Positions 18,232-27,784 of a stretch of 64,000 nt of DNA are shown piece after piece. The notes under the pieces were generated by a model. It saw only the letters and a list, made by a program, of their open reading frames with translations, searched no databases and was not told the origin of the DNA. Source of the stretch: Hyphomonadaceae bacterium (lineage in GTDB: Bacteria; Pseudomonadota; Alphaproteobacteria; Caulobacterales; Hyphomonadaceae); contig JANSYM010000006.1 of the NCBI GenBank assembly GCA_024742355.1, forward strand, positions 230,551-294,550. Reading direction: 5' to 3'. Positions within the stretch are counted from its first letter, which is position 1. Each line of letters starts with the position of its first letter. A program made the position numbers and the translations under genes.

Positions 18232-19425
18232 TCAGGCTCGATCCGGATGGCGCAGCGCAATAGGCGCGGCCGGGGATGAGGTTTTGGCATTGAGAAACTG
18301 GTCGAGCAAACCCGCCATGAAATCTTCGGGTTCGACGAACACATCATCTGGCAGCTGGCGCAGCGCATCCTGGCGGGCGCGGATCTCGTCTCGCCGCTCA
18401 ATCAGGGTTCGCAACTGCTCAATCAGCGTCGATTCCACCGGCTCTGAAACAGTGAACCCGGATAGGTTCTCGCGCACCCAGGTCCCGGTCTGGCTGTCCG
18501 CCGGTGCGATCGATGGCACGCCAAAATAGCCGCCCTCATAGAGCCTGTTCGGCAACAGCCATTTCGAGTTGAGGCCAGCCTCCATATAGTCGCCTGACCA
18601 GATGAGATCGAGTTGACCATAAATGTCCGGCAGATCCTCGGGCGCCTTATAGGCGCCGAAGAAGGTGATATTGTCGACCGGCTCTATGCGCTCATGGAAC
18701 GCTGGCACGCTGAGCAGATCCGGCTTGCCATGCGCTCGGATCTCGATCGCATCACCGAATTCCTGCGCCGCACGAACGAGCATGTCGAGCGTTCGCTGAC
18801 AGCGCAAAATTCCGACCCAGCCGAGACGCAGTGGGCCCTCAGTGTCTGGACCAGCCTGTTTGGTCGGTCGGGTCACTGACCTGGCAAAATCGGCCGAGAG
18901 CCGGTTTTCAACCAGAAACGCCTGATAATTACCTTTGTGATGACGCTCGAAATGGTGCTCGACAAAAGCCGGGGAGCTGACCATGACGCCGCGGCTGCGC
19001 TTCAGAAAAGCGCCCTCAAACTTTCGCAGCGCCCACCCGACCACATCTTCGCGGCACAAAAGGCGGTGCACATCCAGGCATTCATAGACAACCGGCGTTG
19101 CCAGGCCGGTCAGCCGTTTGGTCAGGAACGCCGTCGCCAACATGTCCAGATTGCGCGCAACAATGAGGTCTGACTCCGCCAGAGTCTGTTTGTGCTTGGC
19201 GGCGCGAAAAGCGCCTCGAAACACACTCCAGATACGGTCGAAATAGGCTCCGTCATGGGTTTCGCCCAGCTCCACATTGCGCCATTCAAGGTCCCCGGTC
19301 CCGGAGCGCTTGTTCATGAAGCCACGGACATCACACCCACACGCCTTGAAGATGTGAACCCGTTTGCGAATGGCTGCGTCCGATGAGTCATGCCCAAAAT
19401 AGGAGATGCGCATCGTCTTAGCCAT
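18232..19425 (-). CDS. Glycosyltransferase, GT4-like (ExoL-type)
   Basis: A 397-residue GT-B transferase. It opens MRISYFGHDSSDAAIRKRVHIF, like the N terminus of succinoglycan ExoL-type enzymes, and has LRLGWVGILRCQRTLDMLV at the start of the donor domain and LYEGGYFGVPSIA near the C terminus. Its first eight bases overlap the end of the Wzc-like gene, which points to translational coupling. It should build one glycosidic bond in the lipid-linked repeat unit. The exact sugar cannot be read from the sequence. Confidence 0.87.
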   Translation of the reverse strand: MAKTMRISYFGHDSSDAAIRKRVHIFKACGCDVRGFMNKRSGTGDLEWRNVELGETHDGAYFDRIWSVFRGAFRAAKHKQTLAESDLIVARNLDMLATAFLTKRLTGLATPVVYECLDVHRLLCREDVVGWALRKFEGAFLKRSRGVMVSSPAFVEHHFERHHKGNYQAFLVENRLSADFARSVTRPTKQAGPDTEGPLRLGWVGILRCQRTLDMLVRAAQEFGDAIEIRAHGKPDLLSVPAFHERIEPVDNITFFGAYKAPEDLPDIYGQLDLIWSGDYMEAGLNSKWLLPNRLYEGGYFGVPSIAPADSQTGTWVRENLSGFTVSEPVESTLIEQLRTLIERRDEIRARQDALRQLPDDVFVEPEDFMAGLLDQFLNAKTSSPAAPIALRHPDRA

Positions 19426-21781
19426 TGTTCAACATCGAGCGCAACTGGGTCGACGTTTCTTCGTCTTCGCCTGGCACATTTGGCTCGTTGAGATTGGCGG
19501 CCGGAAGCTTGGTCACGGCGCGGTTGCGACGCGGATTGATCCAGCGCCAGCGCGACTCGGACGTATAGTATTTTCTATATGCCGACGAGGTTGACGCCTG
19601 CTCGGTATGGTGACGCTTCTTGGTCAGGTCGACCATGTTGAGACCAATGCCGAGGACTTCGGCTTTCATGCTCTTGAGCATTTCCAGCGCCCGGCGCACA
19701 GACGATCTGCGCGACTTCATCCAACGCACGATCAGGATGGTCTTGTCGGTCTTGGAGGCGATCACACCGGCTTCGGCAATCAACAGGAGCGGCGCGGTAT
19801 CGATCAGGATCAGATCATATTCTTCTTTCAGTCGCTCGAGCAGCGTGTCGAAGGCCTTGGTGCCGAACACGTCATACAGGGTGCGCCCGTTGAGGGTCAG
19901 CGCCAGCAGGTCGAGGCCGGTATGCTCTTCGCGATATATCGCATCTTCAAGCTCACATTCACCGGACAGATATTCGACCAGGCCAGTTTTCGGGTCGAGA
20001 CCGGCAGACGCCGTCAACTGACGACGGCGGAAGTCGCCATCAATGACAAGGGTCTTGTCACCGGACAGAGCTGACATGCGGCCGAGGCTCAGGGTCAGGC
20101 TGGTCTTGCCTTCATCCGGCAGGGACGAGGCAATGGTCACCGTCTTGGTTTGCTCTTCCATTGCCGAGATGGCAATCGAGGCGCGGATATAGCGCATGCT
20201 CTCAGCATAGGCTGACAGCGGATCCTGAACCAGGAAGTCTGCAGGAACTTTGCTGCCAAATCCGAGGAATTTCAGAGACTTGATCAGCGGCACAGCGCCG
20301 AGACTCGGGAAACCGAACTTGCGCTCGATCTCTTCCACCGACCGAATCTGATTGTTGAAGATCTCGAGAATGATGGCGAGGCCGGCACCGGTCATGGCGC
20401 CCAGTATCAGGCCGACAATCAGGTTCAGCGTTGTCCGCGGCGAAGACGGAGCCCACGGGATCGCGGCGGGCGACAGAATGCGCGAGTCGGGTTGAACCAG
20501 CTCGTCCTGTTCGCGCGTCTGGGTGAAGCGCTGCTTGAATTCCTGCAGAATCATGCGGCTGGCATCGGCTTCGCGCTGCAATTCATTCAGGCGGACTTGC
20601 GAGCGGTTGTTGCGGGCCAGTGTAGACCGTGACTGATTGATCCGCCGATCGAGCGCCGCAATCTGGTCATTGGCGACAGCAAGCTCGACGCGCAGATTGT
20701 CGATGATCCGGCTCATTTCGGCATTGATCTGCGTTTCATAGTCGGCGATTTCGCTGTCCACAGCGAGCATGCGAGGGTGTGACGGCCCAAGTGATGTTGA
20801 CAGTTCAGCCTTGCGCCGTTGCGCATCTGACAGCTGATTTTTCAGACTGTTGACCACAGGCGAACTCAGAACCTCGCCAATCGCGTCGGCACCGGCGCCG
20901 GAGTTCAATTGGCGGCGCATCCCGTCATAGCGGGCGCGGATGCGAGCGACTTCGCCTTCCTGTGTGACTTTCTGGCGTTGCAATTGCGCGATGCTGGTTT
21001 CGGTCAGCGTCGTCCCCTGAGCGGCAAGCAAGCCCGATTCTGTCCGGAAATTCTCGACGATAAGTTCTTTCGCCGTCACCTCGGATTCGAGGACTTCGAC
21101 GCGTTCGGCCAGGAACCGGGTCGCGCGTGCCGTCGCTTCGAGCTTCACTTCCAGCTGTTCGATACCGTATTGTTCTGCGACCGCATTGGCGAGACGCGCC
21201 GCCATGGGTGGCGAGACGCTGGTGACACGGATCTGAATCAGATAGGTGGTGCCGACCCGGGCGACACGGACCTTGCCGGCCAGTCGATTGACGGCGCGCT
21301 TCTTGAGCACCTCTTCACTGGGGACAGGCTCGGGTTCTGTGTCGGCATTGCCGCCGCCGAACAGACGTTGAAGAAAGCCAGGCTCTTCCGGCGGCAGAAG
21401 CAGCGGATTGAATTCAGGCTCATTGATCAGGTTTTCTTTCTCGACCACTTTTGACAACAATGCCTTTGATCCAATCACACGCACTTCCGTGTCGAGCACC
21501 GACGTGCTGAGCGATGTGCCACTCAAGACGTCGCCAAGATCGATAACATTGGTCCGCTGACTGTCGACAATCACGGTCGATGTCGCGGTGTAAAGCGGGG
21601 TTTGAGAGAAGGTGTAGTGCGCGATCGCACCGAAGACGAGGACCGCCGTAATGGTGATCAACATGAACCGGCGCAGGGCCAGTTCGACGATCGACTTCAC
21701 ATCCCGAAAGATGTTGTCACCCATCGAGTCCGAATGCTCTTTGAAGTCGGGAGCAAGCTCGAAACTAATCTTCTGTGACAT
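19418..21781 (-). CDS. Polysaccharide co-polymerase and tyrosine autokinase (Wzc/GumC-ExoP type)
   Basis: A 787-residue inner-membrane protein controlling polymer length and export. A first membrane segment (about residues 38-58) precedes a Wzz domain and long coiled-coil periplasmic part. A second membrane segment (TTLNLIVGLILGAMTGAG) and a cytoplasmic BY-kinase domain follow. The kinase has Walker A SSLPDEGKTS near 552, Walker A' KTLVIDGDFRR and Walker B LILIDTAPLL. The C-terminal tail holds only a small tyrosine group (YRKYY) rather than a long cluster. It is downstream of three GT2 genes and overlaps the next GT4 gene. It should work with the Wza-like lipoprotein at 29070 in a transenvelope export complex. 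Confidence 0.94.
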   Translation of the reverse strand: MSQKISFELAPDFKEHSDSMGDNIFRDVKSIVELALRRFMLITITAVLVFGAIAHYTFSQTPLYTATSTVIVDSQRTNVIDLGDVLSGTSLSTSVLDTEVRVIGSKALLSKVVEKENLINEPEFNPLLLPPEEPGFLQRLFGGGNADTEPEPVPSEEVLKKRAVNRLAGKVRVARVGTTYLIQIRVTSVSPPMAARLANAVAEQYGIEQLEVKLEATARATRFLAERVEVLESEVTAKELIVENFRTESGLLAAQGTTLTETSIAQLQRQKVTQEGEVARIRARYDGMRRQLNSGAGADAIGEVLSSPVVNSLKNQLSDAQRRKAELSTSLGPSHPRMLAVDSEIADYETQINAEMSRIIDNLRVELAVANDQIAALDRRINQSRSTLARNNRSQVRLNELQREADASRMILQEFKQRFTQTREQDELVQPDSRILSPAAIPWAPSSPRTTLNLIVGLILGAMTGAGLAIILEIFNNQIRSVEEIERKFGFPSLGAVPLIKSLKFLGFGSKVPADFLVQDPLSAYAESMRYIRASIAISAMEEQTKTVTIASSLPDEGKTSLTLSLGRMSALSGDKTLVIDGDFRRRQLTASAGLDPKTGLVEYLSGECELEDAIYREEHTGLDLLALTLNGRTLYDVFGTKAFDTLLERLKEEYDLILIDTAPLLLIAEAGVIASKTDKTILIVRWMKSRRSSVRRALEMLKSMKAEVLGIGLNMVDLTKKRHHTEQASTSSAYRKYYTSESRWRWINPRRNRAVTKLPAANLNEPNVPGEDEETSTQLRSMLNNG

Positions 21782-21813
21782 AATCGACCACCACGTTTTG
21801 TAACTTCAATTTA

Positions 21814-22854
21814 TTATTCTTGGGCATTTGACGCCCGGAGAACGTCGCGCCTTGCACGTCTTGTGCCGAATTTCATTAGTCCGGAAAGAAACCCCAACCC
21901 CCACGACATATGCATGGCGGCCAGTGCAGGCCCGGTCCAAAAACCACATAGGCTTTTCTTGCCAACCACAAAGGCGGCAGAAACGCATGAGAGCAAGATC
22001 ACATAGCTGAGCGGGATTAAAGCAAGCCAGGGCGTGACCGGCAACAAGGCAATCCCGAAAATCACGCCCAAAAGGGCCAGAACCGGGATCATTTGTCGGA
22101 TTTTCGGTCGAACGCGGTGTTTCAGCGTCGTTCGCGCCCGTCCCTTCCCGTAATTGAAGTATTGCCGCGCCAGGGAGATGAGCGTTCCGCGCGGCGTATA
22201 GTTCAGGCGGATGTTCGCATCCAGGTAGACCTTGCCGCCGGCCAGGCCAAGGCGATGATCATACTCTGCGTCTTCATTGTGGGTGAACGTTTCGTCATAG
22301 CCGCCAATCTTTCGAAACCAGTCAATATCGAACCCCGCATGATGGCCGTGATCAACATAACCAGACTTGGCGCCGCCGCGATGCGCGGCCCCGCCTGACC
22401 CAAGCGGCGTATCCACGGCCCAGGCATTGGCGCGCTCGAAACAGGTCGACCCAACTGAATCCATAACCGTGACGACAGACGCTGCCCCGGTCTCGTCGAG
22501 GCTGTCGACCACGCGCTGAATGAAGTTTTCCGGATAGATCGAATGGGCGTCACACCGCACCGCATATCTGGTGTCCGACGTCGCCAGGGTCGCCACCGCA
22601 TGATTTATCGCAGCCGATTGCAATCTCTTCTCGTTCTCGAGAAAATGCAGGTTCGGATAGGTGTCCTGCAGGGCCATGACAATCTCGCGCGTTCGATCCG
22701 TGCTCAGGCCATCGCAGACAACCGTGGCGCAATTCAGACCGCCCTGCCCCAAAAGCGACCGAATACAGGCCTCTATATGATCTTCCTCGTTCAAGGTCGG
22801 AATGATCACGAGCACACTTTCTGGAACGGGGAACCGGTCAGCCATCTGATCCAT
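21814..22854 (-). CDS. Glycosyltransferase family 2, succinoglycan ExoA-like
   Basis: A 346-residue GT2 protein. The catalytic domain begins VLVIIPTLNEEDHIEACIRSL and has VVCDGLSTDRT, VRCDAH (DXD-like) and HNEDAEYDHRL. The C-terminal third holds two to three membrane helices (MIPVLALLGVIFGIALL, YVILLSCVSAAFVVG). This layout matches ExoA, which adds a glucose to the succinoglycan precursor. Start ATG 22854 is chosen, with 22845 an alternative. A frame to 22974 would overlap the preceding gene by 17 bases and add a non-family extension. It lies between two GT2 genes and the Wzc-like kinase on one transcript. Confidence 0.9.
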   Translation of the reverse strand: MDQMADRFPVPESVLVIIPTLNEEDHIEACIRSLLGQGGLNCATVVCDGLSTDRTREIVMALQDTYPNLHFLENEKRLQSAAINHAVATLATSDTRYAVRCDAHSIYPENFIQRVVDSLDETGAASVVTVMDSVGSTCFERANAWAVDTPLGSGGAAHRGGAKSGYVDHGHHAGFDIDWFRKIGGYDETFTHNEDAEYDHRLGLAGGKVYLDANIRLNYTPRGTLISLARQYFNYGKGRARTTLKHRVRPKIRQMIPVLALLGVIFGIALLPVTPWLALIPLSYVILLSCVSAAFVVGKKSLCGFWTGPALAAMHMSWGLGFLSGLMKFGTRRARRDVLRASNAQE

Positions 22855-22957
22855 CTCTACACCGTCCACATGTCTGCTGCCTGAACGCAGCATGAAACGC
22901 CTGCAAAAGGCGGATTCGCCTGTCCGGTATGGACAATGGCTCGTTTTGACACAGTCC

Positions 22958-23935
22958 TCATGACGCCCTCGCATCCGACTTTGACGGCACCAGTTTGCGA
23001 ACCACCGAGCGCAACAGGAACCAGGGCGCAGACGGCGAAATGAACAAGCCCGATATCAGCTTGCCAATATCGCGTTCGCGGCCAGCCTCGATCAGGGTCC
23101 AGTTTGCCCACTCTTTTTTTGAATAGGCGAGATGCCCCTTGATGGCGCGACGTTCGGCCCGCGTCAGGTCGGCGCGTTTCAGGAAGGCGCGATCAATCAT
23201 CGCAACACGGCGGTGTTCGTCACCGGCTTGCGACCGCGAACTGCTGAATGCGCGCTGGATGAAATAGTATCCAAGACCATCGGTCAGCACCGCTTTTGCG
23301 CCGTCCAGGAGCAGCCGCGTATACAGCTCATAGTCCTCTGCGAACCGCAGCTCGTCGCGATAAGGCGAGACTGGATCTGTCAGAACCCTACGCGAGATCA
23401 GGGGCTTCACATAACCGAGCTCGGACCGCGATTCTGGCATGTCATAGCAATGGCGCACGAAGAATTCCGTGGTCAGCGGCAACACGCCGTCCGGCTTGCC
23501 TGGCCATAGCGGACGCACCATTTCGAAAGGGGCATCCGCATGCGTGATGAACAGGTTGTCCGCGACCAGGTCGGCCTGCTCGGCTTTCGCGACCGCGAGG
23601 AGTTTGCGGAGCCGGTCCGGCGCCATCGCATCGTCGCTGTCGAACGGCAGGTACCAGGCCGCGTCGCTGTGCCGAAGCGCTTCATTTCGGGCGCGTGATG
23701 GTCCGCCATTCTTGTCGAGCTGAAACACGCGCACGGTTGCCAGGTCTCGGCTGGCTTCGAGCGCAATATCGTACGTGTCGTCGGTCGAACAATCATCGAC
23801 GACAATCACATCCAGCTCATACCCGTCCGGCAGCGCCTGCGCCGCTGCCGACTGAATGGCGCGCGCAATGTGGTCGCGATCATTATAGACCGCGATGACA
23901 ATGGCGACTTTGTTGTCAGCGAAGGGGCGAAGCAT
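22958..23935 (-). CDS. Glycosyltransferase family 2
   Basis: A 325-residue GT2 enzyme with VAIVIAVYNDRDHIARAI at its N terminus, VVDDCSTDDT and FDSDDAM (DXD). The acceptor-side motif FAEDYELYTRLL corresponds to the ED catalytic-base motif of the family. The C terminus is basic. It is the second gene of the minus-strand exopolysaccharide operon, resembling ExoO/ExoM-type transferases, and probably builds one linkage of the repeat unit. Confidence 0.9.
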   Translation of the reverse strand: MLRPFADNKVAIVIAVYNDRDHIARAIQSAAAQALPDGYELDVIVVDDCSTDDTYDIALEASRDLATVRVFQLDKNGGPSRARNEALRHSDAAWYLPFDSDDAMAPDRLRKLLAVAKAEQADLVADNLFITHADAPFEMVRPLWPGKPDGVLPLTTEFFVRHCYDMPESRSELGYVKPLISRRVLTDPVSPYRDELRFAEDYELYTRLLLDGAKAVLTDGLGYYFIQRAFSSSRSQAGDEHRRVAMIDRAFLKRADLTRAERRAIKGHLAYSKKEWANWTLIEAGRERDIGKLISGLFISPSAPWFLLRSVVRKLVPSKSDARAS

Positions 23936-23970
23936 GGATCGGGAGACTTTCCTATTCAGGCGCGTGCGGG

Positions 23971-25074
23971 CTAGCGACGGGTCAGGCGTTTGGCGAACCG
24001 ACCAATCGCCTGGAACCAGTCCGGGCGGGCATCGGCATCAATAGCGGGCTTGATCATTGCGATCCGCAGGCGACCGGGCGCGAGTTGCAGCATTGTCCAC
24101 CAGACGAACTCCCAGATCTTCCGGGGCCCGCTCGCCTGACGCATTTTGCGCGCCTTCGACCGCGCCAGCAAATCCTTGAGCGTATCCCCTTCAATCGGGT
24201 GTGCTTCGGGCTCGATAATCATCGATACCACGCGTTCCTGAAGCGCAAACGCATCATTCTCGAACAGGTCCGGACTGACCGCGAGATTGAGTTTCTCAGC
24301 ATGTTCGCGGGTTGAATTATGCCGATCCATCGTATGTTTCAGGCGCCAGCGCGCGCGCTCCGCATAGACTTTCTTGAACTGCGAATGCTGCCGCGTGTGC
24401 AGGCGATAGGCCGAGATCGGGGTCGTGATCGTCGCGCTTTCGCCATAGAGCGGCACGGTCGAACTGAGATATCCGTCGGCGCCGTAGCGATAGGTTTCCT
24501 CATCCATCGGCATAACGTTCGCGACCGCTTCGCGCGAATAGACCAGGCCCGAGGCGACGGTGCCATCATAATGCCCCTCGTTGCGCAGCCGCTCCGACAC
24601 GTTGCCCTCCGCCAGCGGGCGCTCCATGGGCGGGAATATTCCGAACGTCTCGCCGTCCTCGTCACCATAATGCATCCGGAAATGGTAGATCGCCACGGCC
24701 GGATCATAATGCGCAAACAGGGTATCAACGGCGCCGGGAACGAGGAAATCATCGGCGTCCAGAAACATAACCAGCGTCCCGGTTGCAGCCGTGAAACCGG
24801 CATTGAGGCCGCCGCCCTGGCCGCGGTTCTGTTTCAGCAGGATCGTTTCGACGCGGTCCGCATACTGGTTGATCACATCAACCGATCCATCCGTCGACGC
24901 ATCATCCACAACAATGATCTGCACGTCCTGATTTTGCGACAGAACGCTTTCAATCGCTGCGCCGACGAATTTCTCGTAATTGTAGTTCGCAATGATCACG
25001 GACAGAGTTGGGGATTCGGGGGGCGTCAATTTCATACCTTGTGATCTTGTGAACGGCTGTTCTGGCCCTAGCAC
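23971..25074 (-). CDS. Glycosyltransferase family 2
   Basis: A GT2 enzyme of up to 367 residues with LSVIIANYNYEKFVGAAIESV, VVDDASTDGS and FLDADDFL (DXD). It is the first gene of the six-gene minus-strand operon that includes the Wzc-like kinase. The start given is a GTG at 25074 with GAAAGG five bases upstream. An ATG at 25035 gives a more typical GT2 N terminus but has a poorly spaced ribosome site, so the first 13 residues are uncertain. Confidence 0.88.
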   Translation of the reverse strand: MLGPEQPFTRSQGMKLTPPESPTLSVIIANYNYEKFVGAAIESVLSQNQDVQIIVVDDASTDGSVDVINQYADRVETILLKQNRGQGGGLNAGFTAATGTLVMFLDADDFLVPGAVDTLFAHYDPAVAIYHFRMHYGDEDGETFGIFPPMERPLAEGNVSERLRNEGHYDGTVASGLVYSREAVANVMPMDEETYRYGADGYLSSTVPLYGESATITTPISAYRLHTRQHSQFKKVYAERARWRLKHTMDRHNSTREHAEKLNLAVSPDLFENDAFALQERVVSMIIEPEAHPIEGDTLKDLLARSKARKMRQASGPRKIWEFVWWTMLQLAPGRLRIAMIKPAIDADARPDWFQAIGRFAKRLTRR

Positions 25075-25297
25075 AAATGCCTTTCAAACAAGTTTAGCTG
25101 GCGGTTCGCATTCGCCCCATTCATCCTGCGTGCCAGCTTGTCAGTTCTGGTCACCCACGCTGAGCGTGTGGGCCGGAAACGCCAGATCGGACATGCGCGC
25201 ACCGATGGCACTGAAGTTGCAGTCGCTTCCTATTCGTCTGAGATATAGCCAAGATTGTGCTATGAACGTTCAATTGCAGTAGAGTGGGGACGTATCG

Positions 25298-26152
25298 ATG
25301 CAGGGACTAAAAACGATTGCCATCGTGTCACTGGCTTCAGCCACAATGGCGGCTTGCGCCAATCTGGATCAGGACGCGCCAACCGTATCCAGTACACCAG
25401 ACACAACGCAGACCCCGAACGTCGCATCAACCCCCGTTGAGCCTGCCTTCTTTGTGGATTGGACTCAGGAACCCATCGATTCACGCTGGTATGTGTCGAA
25501 CCATAATACGAACCGTGGACAATGGGAGAGTGACTGGCGCAACAAGAATGTTGTTGCCTTGCCGAACGGCCTCAACCTCAGAATGACCGCGAAATCACCG
25601 ACAGCCGGCGAATGGCCATGGGCGGCAGGGGAAATCCAGTATCGCCAGCGCCTGGGATTTGGTGAGTATCAGATGATTGTACGCGCTGCCGAAGGGTCAG
25701 GCCTGCACAGCGGTTTCTTCACCTATACCGGCCCCTATTACAATACCGAGCATAATGAGATCGACGTCAGTTTTGTCGGCAAATCGCCGTATGAGGTGCA
25801 ACTCAACGCCTTTGCCGGAGACCTGGAAGCGGGTGTGATGAAATATCCGCTCGACTTCGATACGACCAAGAATTTTGCGCTTTACTCGTTCATTTGGGCC
25901 CCGGACCGCATCACCTGGTACGTGAACGGTGAATTCGCGCATGAGATCACTGACGAGAATTTCGCCATTCCGCAGACCCCGAGCATTCTCTTCGCCAATG
26001 TCTATCAGGCGCGCAACAAGAACTGGGTCGGAGAACCCGACTTCCAGGATGGCGCGACCGCGTCCTATCGCTGCATGTCGTATCGCCCCCTGGGTGACAC
26101 CACCACGCGCACATGTGCGGACGCTTACGATTCCTATGTTGCAGAAGAATAG
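25298..26152 (+). CDS. GH16-family lipoprotein with altered catalytic motif
   Basis: A 284-residue protein with a lipoprotein signal ending MAAC and a Thr/Pro-rich linker, then a GH16 beta-jelly-roll. Family members such as ExoK cleave beta-glucans or trim the secreted polymer, using a Glu nucleophile and a Glu acid/base in an ExDxE motif. Here the motif reads HNEIDVSFVG, with Glu154 and Asp156 present but Ser158 (codon AGT) where the acid/base Glu belongs. Other GH16 landmarks (FGEYQMIVRA, LHSGFFTYTG, WYVNG) are intact. It may bind glycan rather than cut it, or use another acid. It starts 223 bases from the divergent GT operon, with GGGGA upstream of the ATG. Confidence 0.88.
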   Translation: MQGLKTIAIVSLASATMAACANLDQDAPTVSSTPDTTQTPNVASTPVEPAFFVDWTQEPIDSRWYVSNHNTNRGQWESDWRNKNVVALPNGLNLRMTAKSPTAGEWPWAAGEIQYRQRLGFGEYQMIVRAAEGSGLHSGFFTYTGPYYNTEHNEIDVSFVGKSPYEVQLNAFAGDLEAGVMKYPLDFDTTKNFALYSFIWAPDRITWYVNGEFAHEITDENFAIPQTPSILFANVYQARNKNWVGEPDFQDGATASYRCMSYRPLGDTTTRTCADAYDSYVAEE

Positions 26153-26222
26153 CCCCGCCACGCCGGAACGGGCACGCGATCAACGCCTCTGATACCTGAA
26201 TGTCTCGAAAATCCGGGGCGGA

Positions 26223-27230
26223 CTAAGCGCGCTCGCTGCGCTGATGGTACTGCCCATATGGCCGGAACCGATAGAGATAGCTTGGCACCATCGCCTCGAT
26301 CGACTCGAGCGCGGTGACGCCAAGGTCGGCCAGGGTCAGCGCCCCTTCGGAAACGACATTGTCCGATTTCAGCAATTCGACCTGGTCACCGGTAATTGGC
26401 GGCGCGCCGAGGATTCCGGACGAAAGCGGCCAGATGAAGCGATAGGCGGTTCCAAAGGCCAGGCCGATCGGCTTGGCCACAAAGAAAGGCAGAGGCAACG
26501 CGAATTTCGGGCGATCAATCGTTTCGCCGATAAACGCATACAGCTCTTTCATCGAATACACGCTGGGGCCGCCCAGTTCATATGTGTTGCCGCGGGCATC
26601 GTCGCGGGTGATCGCATTGGCAATGGCGTCTGCCACATCGCCGGCATAGACCGGCTGGATCTTAGTGTCGCCACCGCCAATGGCTGGCAGCACCGGCAAT
26701 ACACTGGCGATCGGATGCGATGACATGGCAGCAAAGCGATTGAAGAAATCATCTTCCGGCCCAAACACGATCGACGGGCGCAGGATGGTCGCGCTCGGCA
26801 GGATGTCGCGAATAGCGGCTTCAGCTTCGCCCTTGGTTTCGGCATAATCGGCATTGGCCTCTGGATCAGCGCCAATCGCTGAAACATGGACCAGCCGGTC
26901 GATACCGGCTGCAGCGCACGCTTCGGCGACATTGATCGCCCCGTCGCGCTGCGCGCTTTCAAAGCTCTGGCGCCCTTTTTCATAGAGGATGCCGACAAGA
27001 TTGACCGCCGCATCGGCGCCTTCGAGGGCGGCATCCACCGATTGGCGATGGCGCACATTGGCCTGAACAATATCGACCCAACCTGGCGCCCCGGCGAGGC
27101 GGACATCGCCGGCCAGATGCGGGCGACGAACGGCGACCCGAACCCGGTAGCCGGCCTTGACCAGGCAGCGGGCTGCGTATTGTCCAATAAACCCGGACCC
27201 TCCAAACAGAGTCACCAGTCCTTTCGGCAT
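26223..27230 (-). CDS. NAD(P)-binding reductase, complex I NDUFA9-like (atypical SDR)
   Basis: A 335-residue Rossmann protein. The dinucleotide loop is LVTLFGGSGFIGQYAAR at the N terminus, followed by an arginine-rich NADPH-side strand (YRVRVAVRR) and the segment VNLVGILYEKGRQSFE. This pattern is typical of alphaproteobacterial homologues of the NDUFA9/39-kDa accessory subunit of complex I. Start ATG 27230 has GGAGA five bases upstream; an upstream in-frame start to 27257 is less likely. It stands alone between the GH16 gene and an unknown gene. Its role may be in complex I stability or quinone metabolism, which the sequence does not settle. Confidence 0.85.
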   Translation of the reverse strand: MPKGLVTLFGGSGFIGQYAARCLVKAGYRVRVAVRRPHLAGDVRLAGAPGWVDIVQANVRHRQSVDAALEGADAAVNLVGILYEKGRQSFESAQRDGAINVAEACAAAGIDRLVHVSAIGADPEANADYAETKGEAEAAIRDILPSATILRPSIVFGPEDDFFNRFAAMSSHPIASVLPVLPAIGGGDTKIQPVYAGDVADAIANAITRDDARGNTYELGGPSVYSMKELYAFIGETIDRPKFALPLPFFVAKPIGLAFGTAYRFIWPLSSGILGAPPITGDQVELLKSDNVVSEGALTLADLGVTALESIEAMVPSYLYRFRPYGQYHQRSERA

Positions 27231-27430
27231 GCTCGTCTCCCAAGCGATCAAATTCAAATCATCTCGCGGCGTTTGATCATGAGCCTCGCAAAAAGTCCAT
27301 GTTCAACAGGTGTGACTTGGTGCCCAAATGCAGATTGAAATGCAGCCGCAGAACGGATTAAAGTTCTGACAAGTGCGTACTTGATACAATAGCGATCGAA
27401 CCTGCCAGGCAATTGCGAGGACAGCCCACC

Positions 27431-27784
27431 ATGACAGATCAACATGACCCGATGGAAGTGATCGACAAATTCCTCGGCGCCTTGCGCTCGGAGCTCGCCG
27501 CAAATCCCGAAATGACCTATCGGATCATCAAGGCGCTGCCGGTGAGTGTGAATTTCGAAGCGGCGGACATGGTGGAAATCGTCAATCCGCTCGAACTGAT
27601 CTCCCAGAATGGCAGCGAGAAAGCCCGCGACCTGTTCCACGCTTTCAAACCTGCGGATCTGAAAAAGATGGCGCGCCGGGTCAATCTCGCCAGCAGCACC
27701 GATATGGCCCGCCTGTCCAAGGATGATCTGATCGATCTGCTGATCAGCCGCGGCGCCCAAAAAATCGCCGAGCGGTCATCGTAA
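27431..27784 (+). CDS. Small soluble protein of unknown function
   Basis: A 117-residue, predicted helical, charged protein without signal peptide or membrane segment. It opens MTDQHDPMEVIDKFLGAL and ends in a basic, Lys/Arg-rich half (DLKKMARRVNLASSTDM). That half ends in a segment resembling SAP or Rho-N helix-extended-helix domains (LSKDDLIDLLISRGAQKIA), which bind nucleic acid; this likeness is weak. GAGG lies ten bases before the ATG. It is divergent from the NDUFA9-like gene and is followed by a 344-base non-coding stretch. I do not recognise the family. Confidence 0.7.
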   Translation: MTDQHDPMEVIDKFLGALRSELAANPEMTYRIIKALPVSVNFEAADMVEIVNPLELISQNGSEKARDLFHAFKPADLKKMARRVNLASSTDMARLSKDDLIDLLISRGAQKIAERSS

